A stretch of 64,000 nucleotides of DNA from NCBI GenBank assembly GCA_032718475.1, contig JAUCBJ010001447.1, forward strand, positions 118,922 to 182,921, read 5' to 3'. The notes below the pieces were generated by a model. The model made no database searches. It worked only from the letters and a program-made list of their open reading frames with translations, and was not told where the DNA came from. The stretch is from Nemertoderma westbladi. Taxonomy: Eukaryota; Xenacoelomorpha; Nemertodermatida; Nemertodermatidae. Positions 32,701 through 41,172 of the stretch are shown piece after piece. A program made the position numbers and the translations under genes. The number at the start of each line of letters is the position of its first letter. The stretch's first letter is position 1.

Positions 32701-35445
32701 TTGGTCTGATGAGATCGGCTCGTCCCATGTTAGTCCATCTTTCCATATACTGCGCATATAAATGCGGGCTTGCAGTATCACTGGACTGATGAATCCTAAC
32801 GGATCGAACAATCGGCTCAATTTTGACAAGCATGATCTCTTGGTCAGCGTGTTCCCTTGACTGTCCAGTCTCACCTTCACTCGAAAGTTGTCTGTGTTTG
32901 GGTCCCAAAAGAGTCCCAACACCTTAGTCGTCGGTAGTGGTTCGAACTCTAGGTCTATGTCACCACCTCCACGCTCAGTAGTTCCGAATGAGTCAACTAA
33001 TTCGGCACTGTTTGAGGCGAATTTGGTGAGGTTAAAACCTCCGCCCGCCAAGCAGTCCCGTAATTGATGTGCTACTGTTGTAGCACGTTCTACTGTGTCG
33101 CAACTCTGTAAACCGTCGTCGACGTAAAAGTCACGTTCTACAATTCTAATTATCTCTGGGTCATATAGATGTTTCTGATCTCTAGCGGCTTGCTTCAAGG
33201 CGTACATCGTACAATTTGGGCTGTCTCTGGCACCGAAAACGCGAACTTGCATTTGGTAAGTCGCTGGTGGTAGACTCAAGTCTCCTTCCGGATACCAGAG
33301 GAACCGCAAACTGTCTCTGTCTCGCTCTAACGCTTTTACTTGGTGAAACATCGCTTCAACGTCGCAAGTAAAGGCTACTTGGCGCTGACGGAAGCGCATA
33401 ATCACCCCCATAAGATAATTATTCATGTTCGGTCCATCCATCAACTCACTATTGAGGGACATTCCCTCAAACAGAGCCGCACAGTCATTGACTACGCGTA
33501 CTTTATCTGGTTTGTCGGGATGTCTCACATAGTGATGTGGCAGGTAGTATGTCTGGTCGGTCACTCGCTCCGGGTTAGTCATTCGGATAGCGTATCCTTC
33601 AGTCAAATACGTCTCCATCTGAGTGTTGTACTGCAGATGGGCTTTCTCGTCCTTTAATAGACGTTGTCGTATTGAGTGTAGACGTCTCAAAGCCAGTGGG
33701 TAGTTATTTATAAGTTTAGGACTTTGGTTACGCCATAACATCCCCACCTCGTAATGTCCGTCTTTCGTCTGGTGGATAGTATCTTCCATGATCTTCAGAG
33801 ATTGTTTCTCCTGTTCCGACATACAAGGTTCGTAGCTACCAGGTTCAGCTGTATCTTGTTCTAACCACCTGATAGTCTTCTCCGTTAATTCTTTGTCCAA
33901 GGCGGCTTGTTCCAACTGATGAATTTTCAACGCGTCATCATCGATATCGACGGGCACTGTTGAGGTTATTGGGGTAGGTAGACTCGCAAGCCTATCATCT
34001 GTCGTCGATGGAATCTCTAGCTGACTCGTCTTCTCCCCAAGTTCTAAACTCACCTTGTGGGTTAGCTGCTCCTTGTGACTTATCATACTAGTTACACGTC
34101 TGTCATGTTTTGTCGACTGTAGCGTAGTATGGTTCACGTCGTGTGAAAAGGAATGAATTGAGTTTGTAGTTAATAAACTGCATGTACTCTGTACATCGTC
34201 TTCCTCGTCACTTACGTCTAGTGTGCGCACAGGCGCTCGAGTATACCACCCTATCGGCGTTCTGCAGGCGTATGCGTTTCCTGCTACAACTGCCGATGGT
34301 CTGGTTTCCCACACCTGATATAGGTTGAATTGGTCCGTCCCGATCAGCATTGCTACCGATCTATAATTGACAGGACATTCGGGTACACCAAGGTGTCTGA
34401 AATACTTACGGTCCTCCAGAGATTGTTCCGGCACTGGACCTAGTAGGTTACTAAAGTCCTTCGTGGCCGCAAAGGTTAGATCTCTAAAGGGCAACAAAGA
34501 CCTCTCCCTCTCGCTGTGTTGCGATTTTGGAAGAAGAGAGTCTAAGTCCAACTTAACTCGTGTCACTGGTATTGCACGCTGGCCGTGCATACTACTTACT
34601 GTATAACTGACGTGTTTACCTTGTCTGAGATCCGTTACGACGTCAGCTATCTTTTCATCCACGTAACTGTGAGATGAGGCTGAGTCTAGAATCGCGTAAA
34701 TCCTCTTACTCCCCTTTGTGCCAGTGATCTTAATCGGGATTACACTGAATCCCTTCAGTTGGTCAGTGGTTAGAAGCGCGATCGACGGTTGTTCGTCTCC
34801 ATTGGAATATACATCGTCGTCTTCTGATTCTTCGTCCGACGATCCGGATTGTTCTGAGAAGCAATCCTCAATATGGGTCACGAAGGTTGGAGTTGTTTTC
34901 GATTCTCGTTTTCGGTAAGCCGCATCACATCTCGCTGCTGCTTCCGGGTGTTCCCTGGCGAAGCGTTTCGTCGGCGTGTGGCTGTCTGTGTGGAGCAGAC
35001 CGTCGTGGTTGCGTCCACAGGATGGACAAGTGTCGGTATTTGGGCAATCCTTACGGACGTGTCCGTGTCGCGTACACCGCCAACAAGAGTCCAGTGGCCG
35101 TATCTGCAGCCGTCGTTCTTCCGAGTTCAACTCGCGAAATTGTCGACAACCTCGTAACTTGTGACCAATATACCGCTTACCTAGATGTTCGCAGTATTGG
35201 CAGCCGTTGAAGTCTGTGCTGAGTTGCTGTCTCGTCTGTTTCGTCCCAATGGGCGCAGATACTCTATTACCGTCTGAGAATTGTCGTGATTCCGTCGGTG
35301 TGGCGTAAGTGGCCGTCTTTGTGGATGTTGTCTGGGGTTTTTGTCGGTTGGAGGATGGCAGTGTGATCCCTTCTGCCACGATGTGCTGGTCGGTATAGTT
35401 AGATCGAGTTTCTACTACCGCCTCCCTGGATATTAAAAGGTACAC
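29746..35445 (-). CDS. pol: Element C pol polyprotein (gag zinc knuckles to integrase)
   Basis: 1899 codons. The N-terminus carries the gag zinc knuckles (CQYC near 82, CWRCTRHGHVRKDC near 121, CPSCGRNHDGLLHT near 140). An aspartic protease follows (AILDSASSHSYVDE, near 254). Reverse transcriptase has YVDD near 772. RNase H has CFSDASDNGFG, and ADIASRG near its end. A repeat-rich linker leads to the integrase HHCC region and the DDE core (GIDCFGPI near 1590, SDQGTNFVG near 1655, WERLIRSIKTA near 1705). A BEL C-terminal domain of the DUF5641 type closes it (about 1790-1885). The first codon listed is GTG and is not a start: the frame continues upstream to TGA at 35481-35479 and beyond that into gag. 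All catalytic motifs look intact. This is the best candidate in the window to supply enzymes to the gag-only elements. Confidence 0.92.
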   Translation of the reverse strand: MYLLISREAVVETRSNYTDQHIVAEGITLPSSNRQKPQTTSTKTATYATPTESRQFSDGNRVSAPIGTKQTRQQLSTDFNGCQYCEHLGKRYIGHKLRGCRQFRELNSEERRLQIRPLDSCWRCTRHGHVRKDCPNTDTCPSCGRNHDGLLHTDSHTPTKRFAREHPEAAARCDAAYRKRESKTTPTFVTHIEDCFSEQSGSSDEESEDDDVYSNGDEQPSIALLTTDQLKGFSVIPIKITGTKGSKRIYAILDSASSHSYVDEKIADVVTDLRQGKHVSYTVSSMHGQRAIPVTRVKLDLDSLLPKSQHSERERSLLPFRDLTFAATKDFSNLLGPVPEQSLEDRKYFRHLGVPECPVNYRSVAMLIGTDQFNLYQVWETRPSAVVAGNAYACRTPIGWYTRAPVRTLDVSDEEDDVQSTCSLLTTNSIHSFSHDVNHTTLQSTKHDRRVTSMISHKEQLTHKVSLELGEKTSQLEIPSTTDDRLASLPTPITSTVPVDIDDDALKIHQLEQAALDKELTEKTIRWLEQDTAEPGSYEPCMSEQEKQSLKIMEDTIHQTKDGHYEVGMLWRNQSPKLINNYPLALRRLHSIRQRLLKDEKAHLQYNTQMETYLTEGYAIRMTNPERVTDQTYYLPHHYVRHPDKPDKVRVVNDCAALFEGMSLNSELMDGPNMNNYLMGVIMRFRQRQVAFTCDVEAMFHQVKALERDRDSLRFLWYPEGDLSLPPATYQMQVRVFGARDSPNCTMYALKQAARDQKHLYDPEIIRIVERDFYVDDGLQSCDTVERATTVAHQLRDCLAGGGFNLTKFASNSAELVDSFGTTERGGGDIDLEFEPLPTTKVLGLFWDPNTDNFRVKVRLDSQGNTLTKRSCLSKLSRLFDPLGFISPVILQARIYMRSIWKDGLTWDEPISSDQVDLWKTWEAELSSLEDYFIPRVYFPLQSTFPDILELHCFSDASDNGFGVAAYLRRQVESDEFDVSLITSKAKTMPTKYMTTPRAELQAATLSTTIVNLIQTELQSSLQIFYWTDATLVLFYINNDTLEFKTFVANRRAEILDRSIKEDWRHCPGPQNPADIASRGMMPEEFCKPENKEFWQHGPQFLQKSTQDWPPLYDNKSNTIPKDAEIKKPKKGKTKKRTTAAKLKKKPKAKWKDITSKVKRGRLASLSTPDISPDGQPDTLLDGQPDILPDASNTLTNSKAAVSLLERPSIDKQPDTLPDVSPDTLLDSRLDILSETSQNVLPDTSNVLTNNKAAVSLLERPCIDKLPILTHLSNHKHGETSCITDVGSTYANVNTGVTLRSRDIPNLQPIVRPGINVGRKISLPKPADPIEFKPPLTIDLQSTDNQGKRTKGDKLLVDPDGSTVNKGILTGGPVGPSSKSKPSKFSIDLPDDVTNTYVDRIVNLTDSWTNACRKLAWIVRFVQYVKGKRDFTRRLTLAEIDRCEIKLIRHYQLRYFAREFTSIHQGQPIKSSPILSWSPIIYNGLICHKSRLQNIDFNTNFRYPIIIPQHHELQRAMILDAHLHLKHAGRHHCLSYLRTRFVLIRPSKALSSVTRTCIICKKVHSRIGTQEMSELPQARLQAFRPPFTETGIDCFGPIHTKRGRILVKRWGLIFTCMSSRAVHIERVMDLSTNAFILALRRFIARRGLVKCLYSDQGTNFVGARNEIARAFKRLDHDQISNELQPHKIVWKFNPPDSPWRGGVWERLIRSIKTAMAKVIPVNHILTDDQLTTLFVEIEAILNTRPIVLVPDDKQSQFALTPAHLLMQAPTTLTPISIPIESDSYGRKAWKITQLLATKFWEIWQNHYLPSISARTNWYNNTRALKPGDHVLLAEVNLKRRFWITGVILATHPSMDGVTRTVTVRTIDGRTVDRPTQRLVLLEETRNESGDYKSPPNTSK
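31640..31935 (-). repeat. Duplicated linker segment in element C pol
   Basis: Two copies of about 160 bases, both containing GGCCGCTCCAATAGGGAAAC, separated by TCTAGTAACGTGTCTGG-type short repeats. They encode the acidic, Asp/Pro/Leu-rich linker between RNase H and integrase. The frame is maintained. Confidence 0.8.
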
Positions 35446-35478
35446 ATCTTCTAATTTTAAGAATCCTCCCCGCTCCTC

Positions 35479-38400
35479 TCACTGGTATTCGACCTTCCTC
35501 CACTCCCGACGGAGTCGATGGTGGAGTCGTCCTATTATCTTTAATAGAACTGTAGGGGTATTCCCGTAATCAAGTTGTCCAATTGATCTTAAGGTAGTGA
35601 TAGCGTTCTTAATCTCGTCAGCCAGTTTTAGTAAGTCGACGGGTTTAGTGATAGCCCCTCCCTTACAGAGTTCCTCTATTACTGACCTGGCCATACTCAC
35701 TGTACCTCCGTATATCGAAGTCAAACGATCGTACGCTAGTTCGAAAGCGTCCGGTACACCGACGAAGGTCTCCGCCAAACGTTTAGGTTCTCCTGACAAC
35801 GTTTGGAGCAGGTAATTGAACTTCTCCCGTGATGTAAAGGCGCACACGGCGATCTGGGATTCGATATAGTCTACGAAGGTATGCCAGTGTTTTGAGCTAC
35901 CGGAAAACTTCGGTGGTTGTTGTACCGGCAATCCCTGTCTGGCTGCGAATTTCGCTATCTCCTCGGCAACGTTCAGAGTTTCGCGTCCTTGGTTGGTAAC
36001 TTGGTTGATATCCCTTCTTGGCGCTTTTCCCTGATACGATGTGGGGTTTGAAGGTACCGGTCTTTGTGGTTCCTTCTGGTGTCTATTGTGTTCGAATTCG
36101 GAATTTCTCGAACTGTCGGTTTGAACTTCCTCCAGACGCTCCTCGATCTGAGCCAACTTATTGACAACTGGTCGCAGAATGTCGGCGAACTGTTGTGTAC
36201 TAATTGCGTCCGTTGGTTGTAACGCCTTCTGTGTTGGTGTATTCTGTGGAGGATTATCTGCAAAAGAGTTGTCTGAACGCTCGCGTTTATATTCATCGGC
36301 CGCCCCCGTTCTAAATACCTCGCGTTTCGGGTAATCCGATTCGCTCGAAGTACTACTATCATCTGGATATGGTGGTCGACGTGCTCGCGTCCGTTGCGTC
36401 GTACTAATTCTAACGGTTCGTTTCGGAACATCGTCTCGCTTCCGTTGTTCGGTAGGCTCACAAGTCTTCCTCGAAGTCGTAGATTGCGATGTAAATTGGT
36501 TGAACGGTCGCGTCTCTGTTCTCCGTTGTTCGGTAGGCTCACAAGTCTTCCTCGAAGTCGTAGATTGCGATGTAAATTGGTTGAACGGTCGCGTCTCTGT
36601 TCTCCGTTGTTCGGTAGGCTCACAAGTCTTCCTCGAAGTCGTAGATTGCGATGTAAATTGGTTGAACGGTGGGCGAATGACAGCATTTGAATCCAAAGGC
36701 CTTGTTGGTCGAAACGTCATTGGGTAAGCGTAGTGTGTAACGGGTTTAGGTGTCGACGGTGGACTCACCTGTTTTGTCGTCAGTAGCGCAGGTCCGGTCA
36801 ATAAACTACTACGATCCGTAATCGGTGGGTTACTTACCTTGACTTTCGGAATGGGCGACGACGTTGCTCTTGAAGGTATAAACTTGTCCGGAATAACAAA
36901 CCTGTGTTCCGTCACACCATGGATAGGAGAAATATCACTACTACCCGCAATCGAAACAGGTTCCTTTGTCGTAACCGGTGCAAACATATGAGTTACCTGT
37001 GGGAATCGTTGACACACGTCCTTTACTAATTGTCGTTCCCGTCCGGGTGCTCCTACGCTTCCTTCCTTCTTCCGTTCCTGAATTTGGCGATGTCTTACCT
37101 CTAACTGGTCCAAATCATGTCCGTCACGAGATCTCATCGATCGATCGCGGGCCCTTTGATCCAGATCTTCCTCAGCGTTCGCTAATTCTCTCGCCTTCTT
37201 CTCAAGTTCGAAATGAAGTTTAGCTGTCTTCTCTCGTTGTTCCGTTTGTCGTTGTTGCGCCTCAAATTCTGCTTGTCGTATAGCGGATTGAGCCTTTATT
37301 TGCCGTGTTTTCATTTCGGCCCGTGCTTCCGAAACTAACCTGTCTCGTTCTAATTCCGCCGCTGCCGCTGCCGCTTGTCGCTCTGACTCTGCCGCTGCCG
37401 CTGCCGCTTGTCGCTCTGACTCTGCCGCTGCCGCTGCCGCTTGTCGCTCTGACTCTGCCGCTGCCGCTGCCGCTTGTCGGGCAATGTCTAACTCTAACCT
37501 TTCTACTTCAGCTGCTTCTAATTCAGCTTGTTCCTGTAGATGAGAGATTCTTGCTATATTCGCAACGCGTAGCTTCTCTTCCTCTACTGCTGCTTGCATC
37601 ACTAGAAGTTGAGCTTGTTCTTCCATTTCTTGTCGTTGTCGGTGGAATTCTTGCTGTTGTCGAGCAACTTCTGACGTGACTATACTTCTCTCGCAGATTT
37701 CGCTACGAATACTTACCAACGATTGGTCCAGTATTCCCGGTGCCGATTCAATTCGTACGGGTGAAGTTTCTTTCGTATATTCCGGCACGGTTTCCAAATC
37801 GCCGACGTCTTCGCCGCACATACGTAAGTGGTCCGTCAGATGTTTCAATTGTCCATCCAGTCGGTACAGTTCCTGTTCTTCCTCGGGTTGCAATAATTCG
37901 TCCGAAACTGACTCACCTAACAACTGGTCCGCTTGTTCCTGTTGTATCTGTCTAATCGTCGACTTAAACTGAATCAGTTTCTCTCTAGTGATCATTAGTT
38001 TCTCGAGGATTCTAAGTTGAGTATCCATGTCCTGTCTCTGTCTAGCTAGATCTTGTAGGCCAACTAGATTATCTACGGACTTATATACTTTACTCTGTAC
38101 TCTAACCTGGAGGGTGTAGAACTCGAATCGAGACATCGGAGCGGTCAACCCGTCTAATATGCGTTGGCCTTCTCCAATACTCCTGGTAATATGCGCCATG
38201 TATCCACCGACGCTTCTAACCACACTTTCTGTGCTTCCTGCTGAACTTACCATTTCCGTTTCCCTATATCTAGGTTGCGGAACAGTTAGAAAGTTCTCGG
38301 TCCTGCCGTCGCCTCGTACTACGGCATCCGGTACTCCCGTTGGATGTACTGGTGACGCACACGGTGTAGGTTCGGTAGGCTCGCGAGTCTTCCCCTGTTG

Positions 38401-38481
38401 TTCTTCCGCTGCTGACTTATCTCCGTCACACGAGTCATAGTCGGTTTGTGTGTTCTTCGTATAGTCTTGTTTGTCACTCAT
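35479..38481 (-). CDS. gag: Element C gag, ending in a TGA inside the gag domain
   Basis: 1000 codons from ATG. Residues about 100-230 are helical and charged. Residues about 294-375 hold an alanine-rich coiled coil with four 11-residue repeats (QAAAAAAESER). A Ser/Thr/Pro-rich region with three 27-residue repeats ends near residue 680. The BEL/Pao gag domain (DUF1759 type) starts near 845 (PPKFSGSSKHWHTF). The frame stops at TGA (35481-35479) after RREWRKVEYQ. The next 12 codons and all of pol are in the same frame, and the sequence directly after the stop still looks like the end of the gag domain. The stop therefore splits a domain. It is either a CGA-to-TGA nonsense change or a readthrough site. 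Gag would form the particle and bind RNA. Confidence 0.9.
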   Translation of the reverse strand: MSDKQDYTKNTQTDYDSCDGDKSAAEEQQGKTREPTEPTPCASPVHPTGVPDAVVRGDGRTENFLTVPQPRYRETEMVSSAGSTESVVRSVGGYMAHITRSIGEGQRILDGLTAPMSRFEFYTLQVRVQSKVYKSVDNLVGLQDLARQRQDMDTQLRILEKLMITREKLIQFKSTIRQIQQEQADQLLGESVSDELLQPEEEQELYRLDGQLKHLTDHLRMCGEDVGDLETVPEYTKETSPVRIESAPGILDQSLVSIRSEICERSIVTSEVARQQQEFHRQRQEMEEQAQLLVMQAAVEEEKLRVANIARISHLQEQAELEAAEVERLELDIARQAAAAAAESERQAAAAAAESERQAAAAAAESERQAAAAAAELERDRLVSEARAEMKTRQIKAQSAIRQAEFEAQQRQTEQREKTAKLHFELEKKARELANAEEDLDQRARDRSMRSRDGHDLDQLEVRHRQIQERKKEGSVGAPGRERQLVKDVCQRFPQVTHMFAPVTTKEPVSIAGSSDISPIHGVTEHRFVIPDKFIPSRATSSPIPKVKVSNPPITDRSSLLTGPALLTTKQVSPPSTPKPVTHYAYPMTFRPTRPLDSNAVIRPPFNQFTSQSTTSRKTCEPTEQRRTETRPFNQFTSQSTTSRKTCEPTEQRRTETRPFNQFTSQSTTSRKTCEPTEQRKRDDVPKRTVRISTTQRTRARRPPYPDDSSTSSESDYPKREVFRTGAADEYKRERSDNSFADNPPQNTPTQKALQPTDAISTQQFADILRPVVNKLAQIEERLEEVQTDSSRNSEFEHNRHQKEPQRPVPSNPTSYQGKAPRRDINQVTNQGRETLNVAEEIAKFAARQGLPVQQPPKFSGSSKHWHTFVDYIESQIAVCAFTSREKFNYLLQTLSGEPKRLAETFVGVPDAFELAYDRLTSIYGGTVSMARSVIEELCKGGAITKPVDLLKLADEIKNAITTLRSIGQLDYGNTPTVLLKIIGRLHHRLRREWRKVEYQ
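36441..36683 (-). repeat. Three 81-bp tandem units in element C gag
   Basis: Units start at 36441, 36522 and 36603. Each encodes 27 residues including NQFTSQSTTSRKTCEPTEQR and carries one copy of the dispersed GGCTCACAAGTCTTCC motif. The copies are identical or nearly so. Confidence 0.9.
37356..37487 (-). repeat. Four 33-bp tandem units in element C gag
   Basis: Each unit encodes QAAAAAAESER, the core of a predicted coiled coil. The last unit is varied (ELERDR). This parallels, but does not match, the coiled-coil repeats of element A. Confidence 0.9.
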
Positions 38482-39289
38482 TTCGGTAGTTGTAAGTCAA
38501 GTAAAGTGAGTGTCAAAGTATCGAGTTTTACCGTATTTATACAAAACGGTACTAATTACAGTCTTATAAAATTAACCTACCGGCCGATTTTATAGCAGAT
38601 GGATAAAATTAGCCTAAACGGCCAATTTTACAGCAAATAAATGTCACGGAATAAGTATATAATAAAATTAGCCTAGCGGCCAATTTTACAACAAATAAAT
38701 CGGATAACGATATGCGTTATCAAAAGGTAAATTAAATACAATAATACGGACTAATTCAGCAATGAACAAAGAAATCGTACGGAATGCATAAATACTTGAG
38801 ACAGTGGAACCCACAATAATTTTAACTAATACGGTAATGCCTAACTTATTTATGCAACTTTTCGAACTCACCCACTCCAATAATTCTCCAGAAAAACAGA
38901 TTCCCAGATACAAACCGAACGTGAACCTTTCCGTTTTTAACGTTGCGGACGAAACGCGATTTTCCCAACCAAAGTTGTTGAGTTATCTATCTCCCAAACT
39001 TGCTAAACACGGTCTTGCTCCCGTTACAGTCTAGAAATGAGTTCTGAATCCTGAAAAACAAAAGAGTTAGGTTTTACTTTACGAAAATTTTGTACCGGTA
39101 CAATATGGTATTTAAACCCTTTTAAACACCGGTATTCAATTCCAAAAATATTTTACACGCGGTTCAAATCAAATTTTATTTCAAAAAATTAGCACTTAGC
39201 TAATCAAATATAAATTTTTACCTCAAAATACAAAATTTTCAAATAACTTTAGTCCTACCGAACCGTAGTTCAGTAAAACACATTCCTAC
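38482..39289 (-). other. Untranslated leader of element C
   Basis: 800 bases between the 5' LTR and gag ATG, AT-rich. Three loose repeats of TAAAATTAGCCTA-CGGCCAATTTTA type lie at 38570-38690. There is no ORF worth calling and no TGG-type primer site at the LTR edge. Confidence 0.65.
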
Positions 39290-41167
39290 TAATTGAAGAG
39301 ATACGCCTATTCCTACTATCGGAAGAGACGGTAACAATACCTGCAATATCCTACTGTAAAGTTTGTAAATCAAATCATAAATCCGACCTCTTCACCAAAA
39401 CAGTAAACCCTAAGTAAGCGAATATATTGCAGTATCGATCTCTTATAACCGGTGAGGCAGAAAACAGTCTACGAGCAGACAAACTTCGGTAAAACAAATC
39501 CCGCGCAGCAAATCCTAAAATCAGGCTGACTCACTGACGGACTAAGGGGCTCGTATACTTTGCCGCGGTGTGATTTATATGGTTGGGCAAAGGGACGCTA
39601 GCTAGGTATAGAGCAGATTTGGAGATGTCTAACTAGCGGGCAAAGCACAGTACGGACAAAGTTAATTTTATATATTTCGAGGTGTAAATAATTTCTAACG
39701 CGCGTGTGTTAATTCTGAACGGTCAAAACAGTTTTGCTCCTTCACATATATAATTACTGGGTACGGTGTGCATTTTACGAATATTCTAATTTTGTAACTT
39801 GTAGGTCCAATACTCACGAATGGTAAGGTTCCTTCCCCTCTTGCGTATTTCCAGGACTCAAATTCAGGCATAAGGTTAATACTACGCCCAGAATTCGGCA
39901 ATTTTAGGTACCAGGTCCCTGATACTAAGAAGAGATGTGTTAGTTTACTACTGTAGGCGTACAGGTACTAATAGCTATCCTGGCTCCTATCTAGAATTTT
40001 AGTCACCCAGGTAGTCCGGGTAACTTCCTATTAGGGCGTTGGCGGGGACACGGTAGATGTTAGTATATCCCTGATAGCCTCAATTTATTTGCGCCTAGCG
40101 TAAACTGCCCTACCGCCTGAACGGTACAATCCCAATTCAGGTGAAAACACAGCAACCCCCCTAGCCTACAAGTTCTGATGTAATGGACACTGTCGTACTG
40201 CAAATAGTCGCACACACACCTGTACTTAGCAAGAGTTAAGCGTACAGTTTGCTGCACCCTAACCAATGTGTATGCCTTGTACCGGTGTGCCTACGTCCTA
40301 TCTGCGTACTAGTATCTGCTCTCTCTCCCTCCCCCCCCCCGTAGGAATGTGAAGGTCTACTGTGGGTTTTCCTGAATCAAGACAGTACAGTCCCTATGAT
40401 GTAATTTTAGGCTTGCAGCGTGTCACTACGTCTACCTTTTGATCTTTTGGTCTTATACTTAGGTAGCAAGGATCGAACGCTGTCTAACCTTTCAGGCGAT
40501 GGGCGAATAACTTTAAATGGTATTGCGGGTTGTCTCTCGTCTACATCCCGGCCATCCTGTCCCTGAGTTTGTTCACCGTAGTGAATTCATAGTAAAACAG
40601 AAAAGCTGAGAGAATATTCTGACTTTATTACAGAAGACACAATTATAATACAATGTAATCTGAGAATAAACTAAGCACGACAGAATATTGATAAGATAAT
40701 CTGTGAAAGATTGAGATATAAGATGTGATAACTAATGAACAAATCGCACCTTTATATACTAAATTTGTGCCGCAATCAATCGAGAAAATTCTCGATTGTT
40801 CTATAGGTTCTAACAGGGTTTTAAAGATAGCTATTGGTCCAGCTAATATATAACTTGCACGACATTGGTTACAATCAAATAACTACAGCCTTATTGGTAC
40901 AGACAAATGCAATTAATTTGTAGCGGTTAATTTAAATGAGTTGAAATTCTGCACAAAAAATAATTCGCACTTACTAGGATTCGAACTCGATACCTACTAC
41001 ACATATAATTTCCAACGCTCTACCAACTGAGCTACTGAACCACTTGACCGATGGGTGCACAATAGATAGAACCAATGCTAATGAGAACTCAAAGCAATCT
41101 TTACAAAGTTAATTCGAATAAAATAAAATTTTGAAAATCCACGGCATTTAGGGAATATAATTCTATA
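39290..41167 (-). repeat. 5' LTR of element C
   Basis: 1878 bases, near-identical to 24639-26555. The tRNA-like segment is at about 40966-41045. It is flanked on the right by target duplication ATTGT (41168-41172), after which the leader of element B resumes. Confidence 0.88.
40966..41045 (-). other. tRNA-like segment, second LTR copy
   Basis: Identical to 26353-26432 by eye: A box TAGCTCAGTTGGTAGAGC and B box GTTCGAATCC on the minus strand. Presence in both LTRs means it was part of the element before this insertion. Confidence 0.65.
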
Positions 41168-41172
41168 ATTGT

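Larger units (their letters stand above)
24639..41167 (-). mobile_element. BEL/Pao element C, near-intact, nested in element B
   Basis: 16.5 kb. Direct repeats 24639-26555 and 39290-41167 are its LTRs, flanked by ATTGT at 24634-24638 and 41168-41172. On the minus strand the order is 5' LTR, leader, gag, pol, ORF3, AT-rich 3' region, polypurine tract and 3' LTR. The LTRs differ by two substitutions, one C-run change and a 40-base indel by my count, so the insertion is recent. It landed in the leader of element B just after the 5' LTR. Its protein sequences differ strongly from A and B, so it is a separate BEL/Pao lineage. Confidence 0.9.

Noticed and set aside
24639-41167. Segmental duplication of 1.9 kb in direct orientation
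   Set aside because: The flanking ATTGT duplication, the polypurine tract and the gag-pol between them show the two copies are LTRs.
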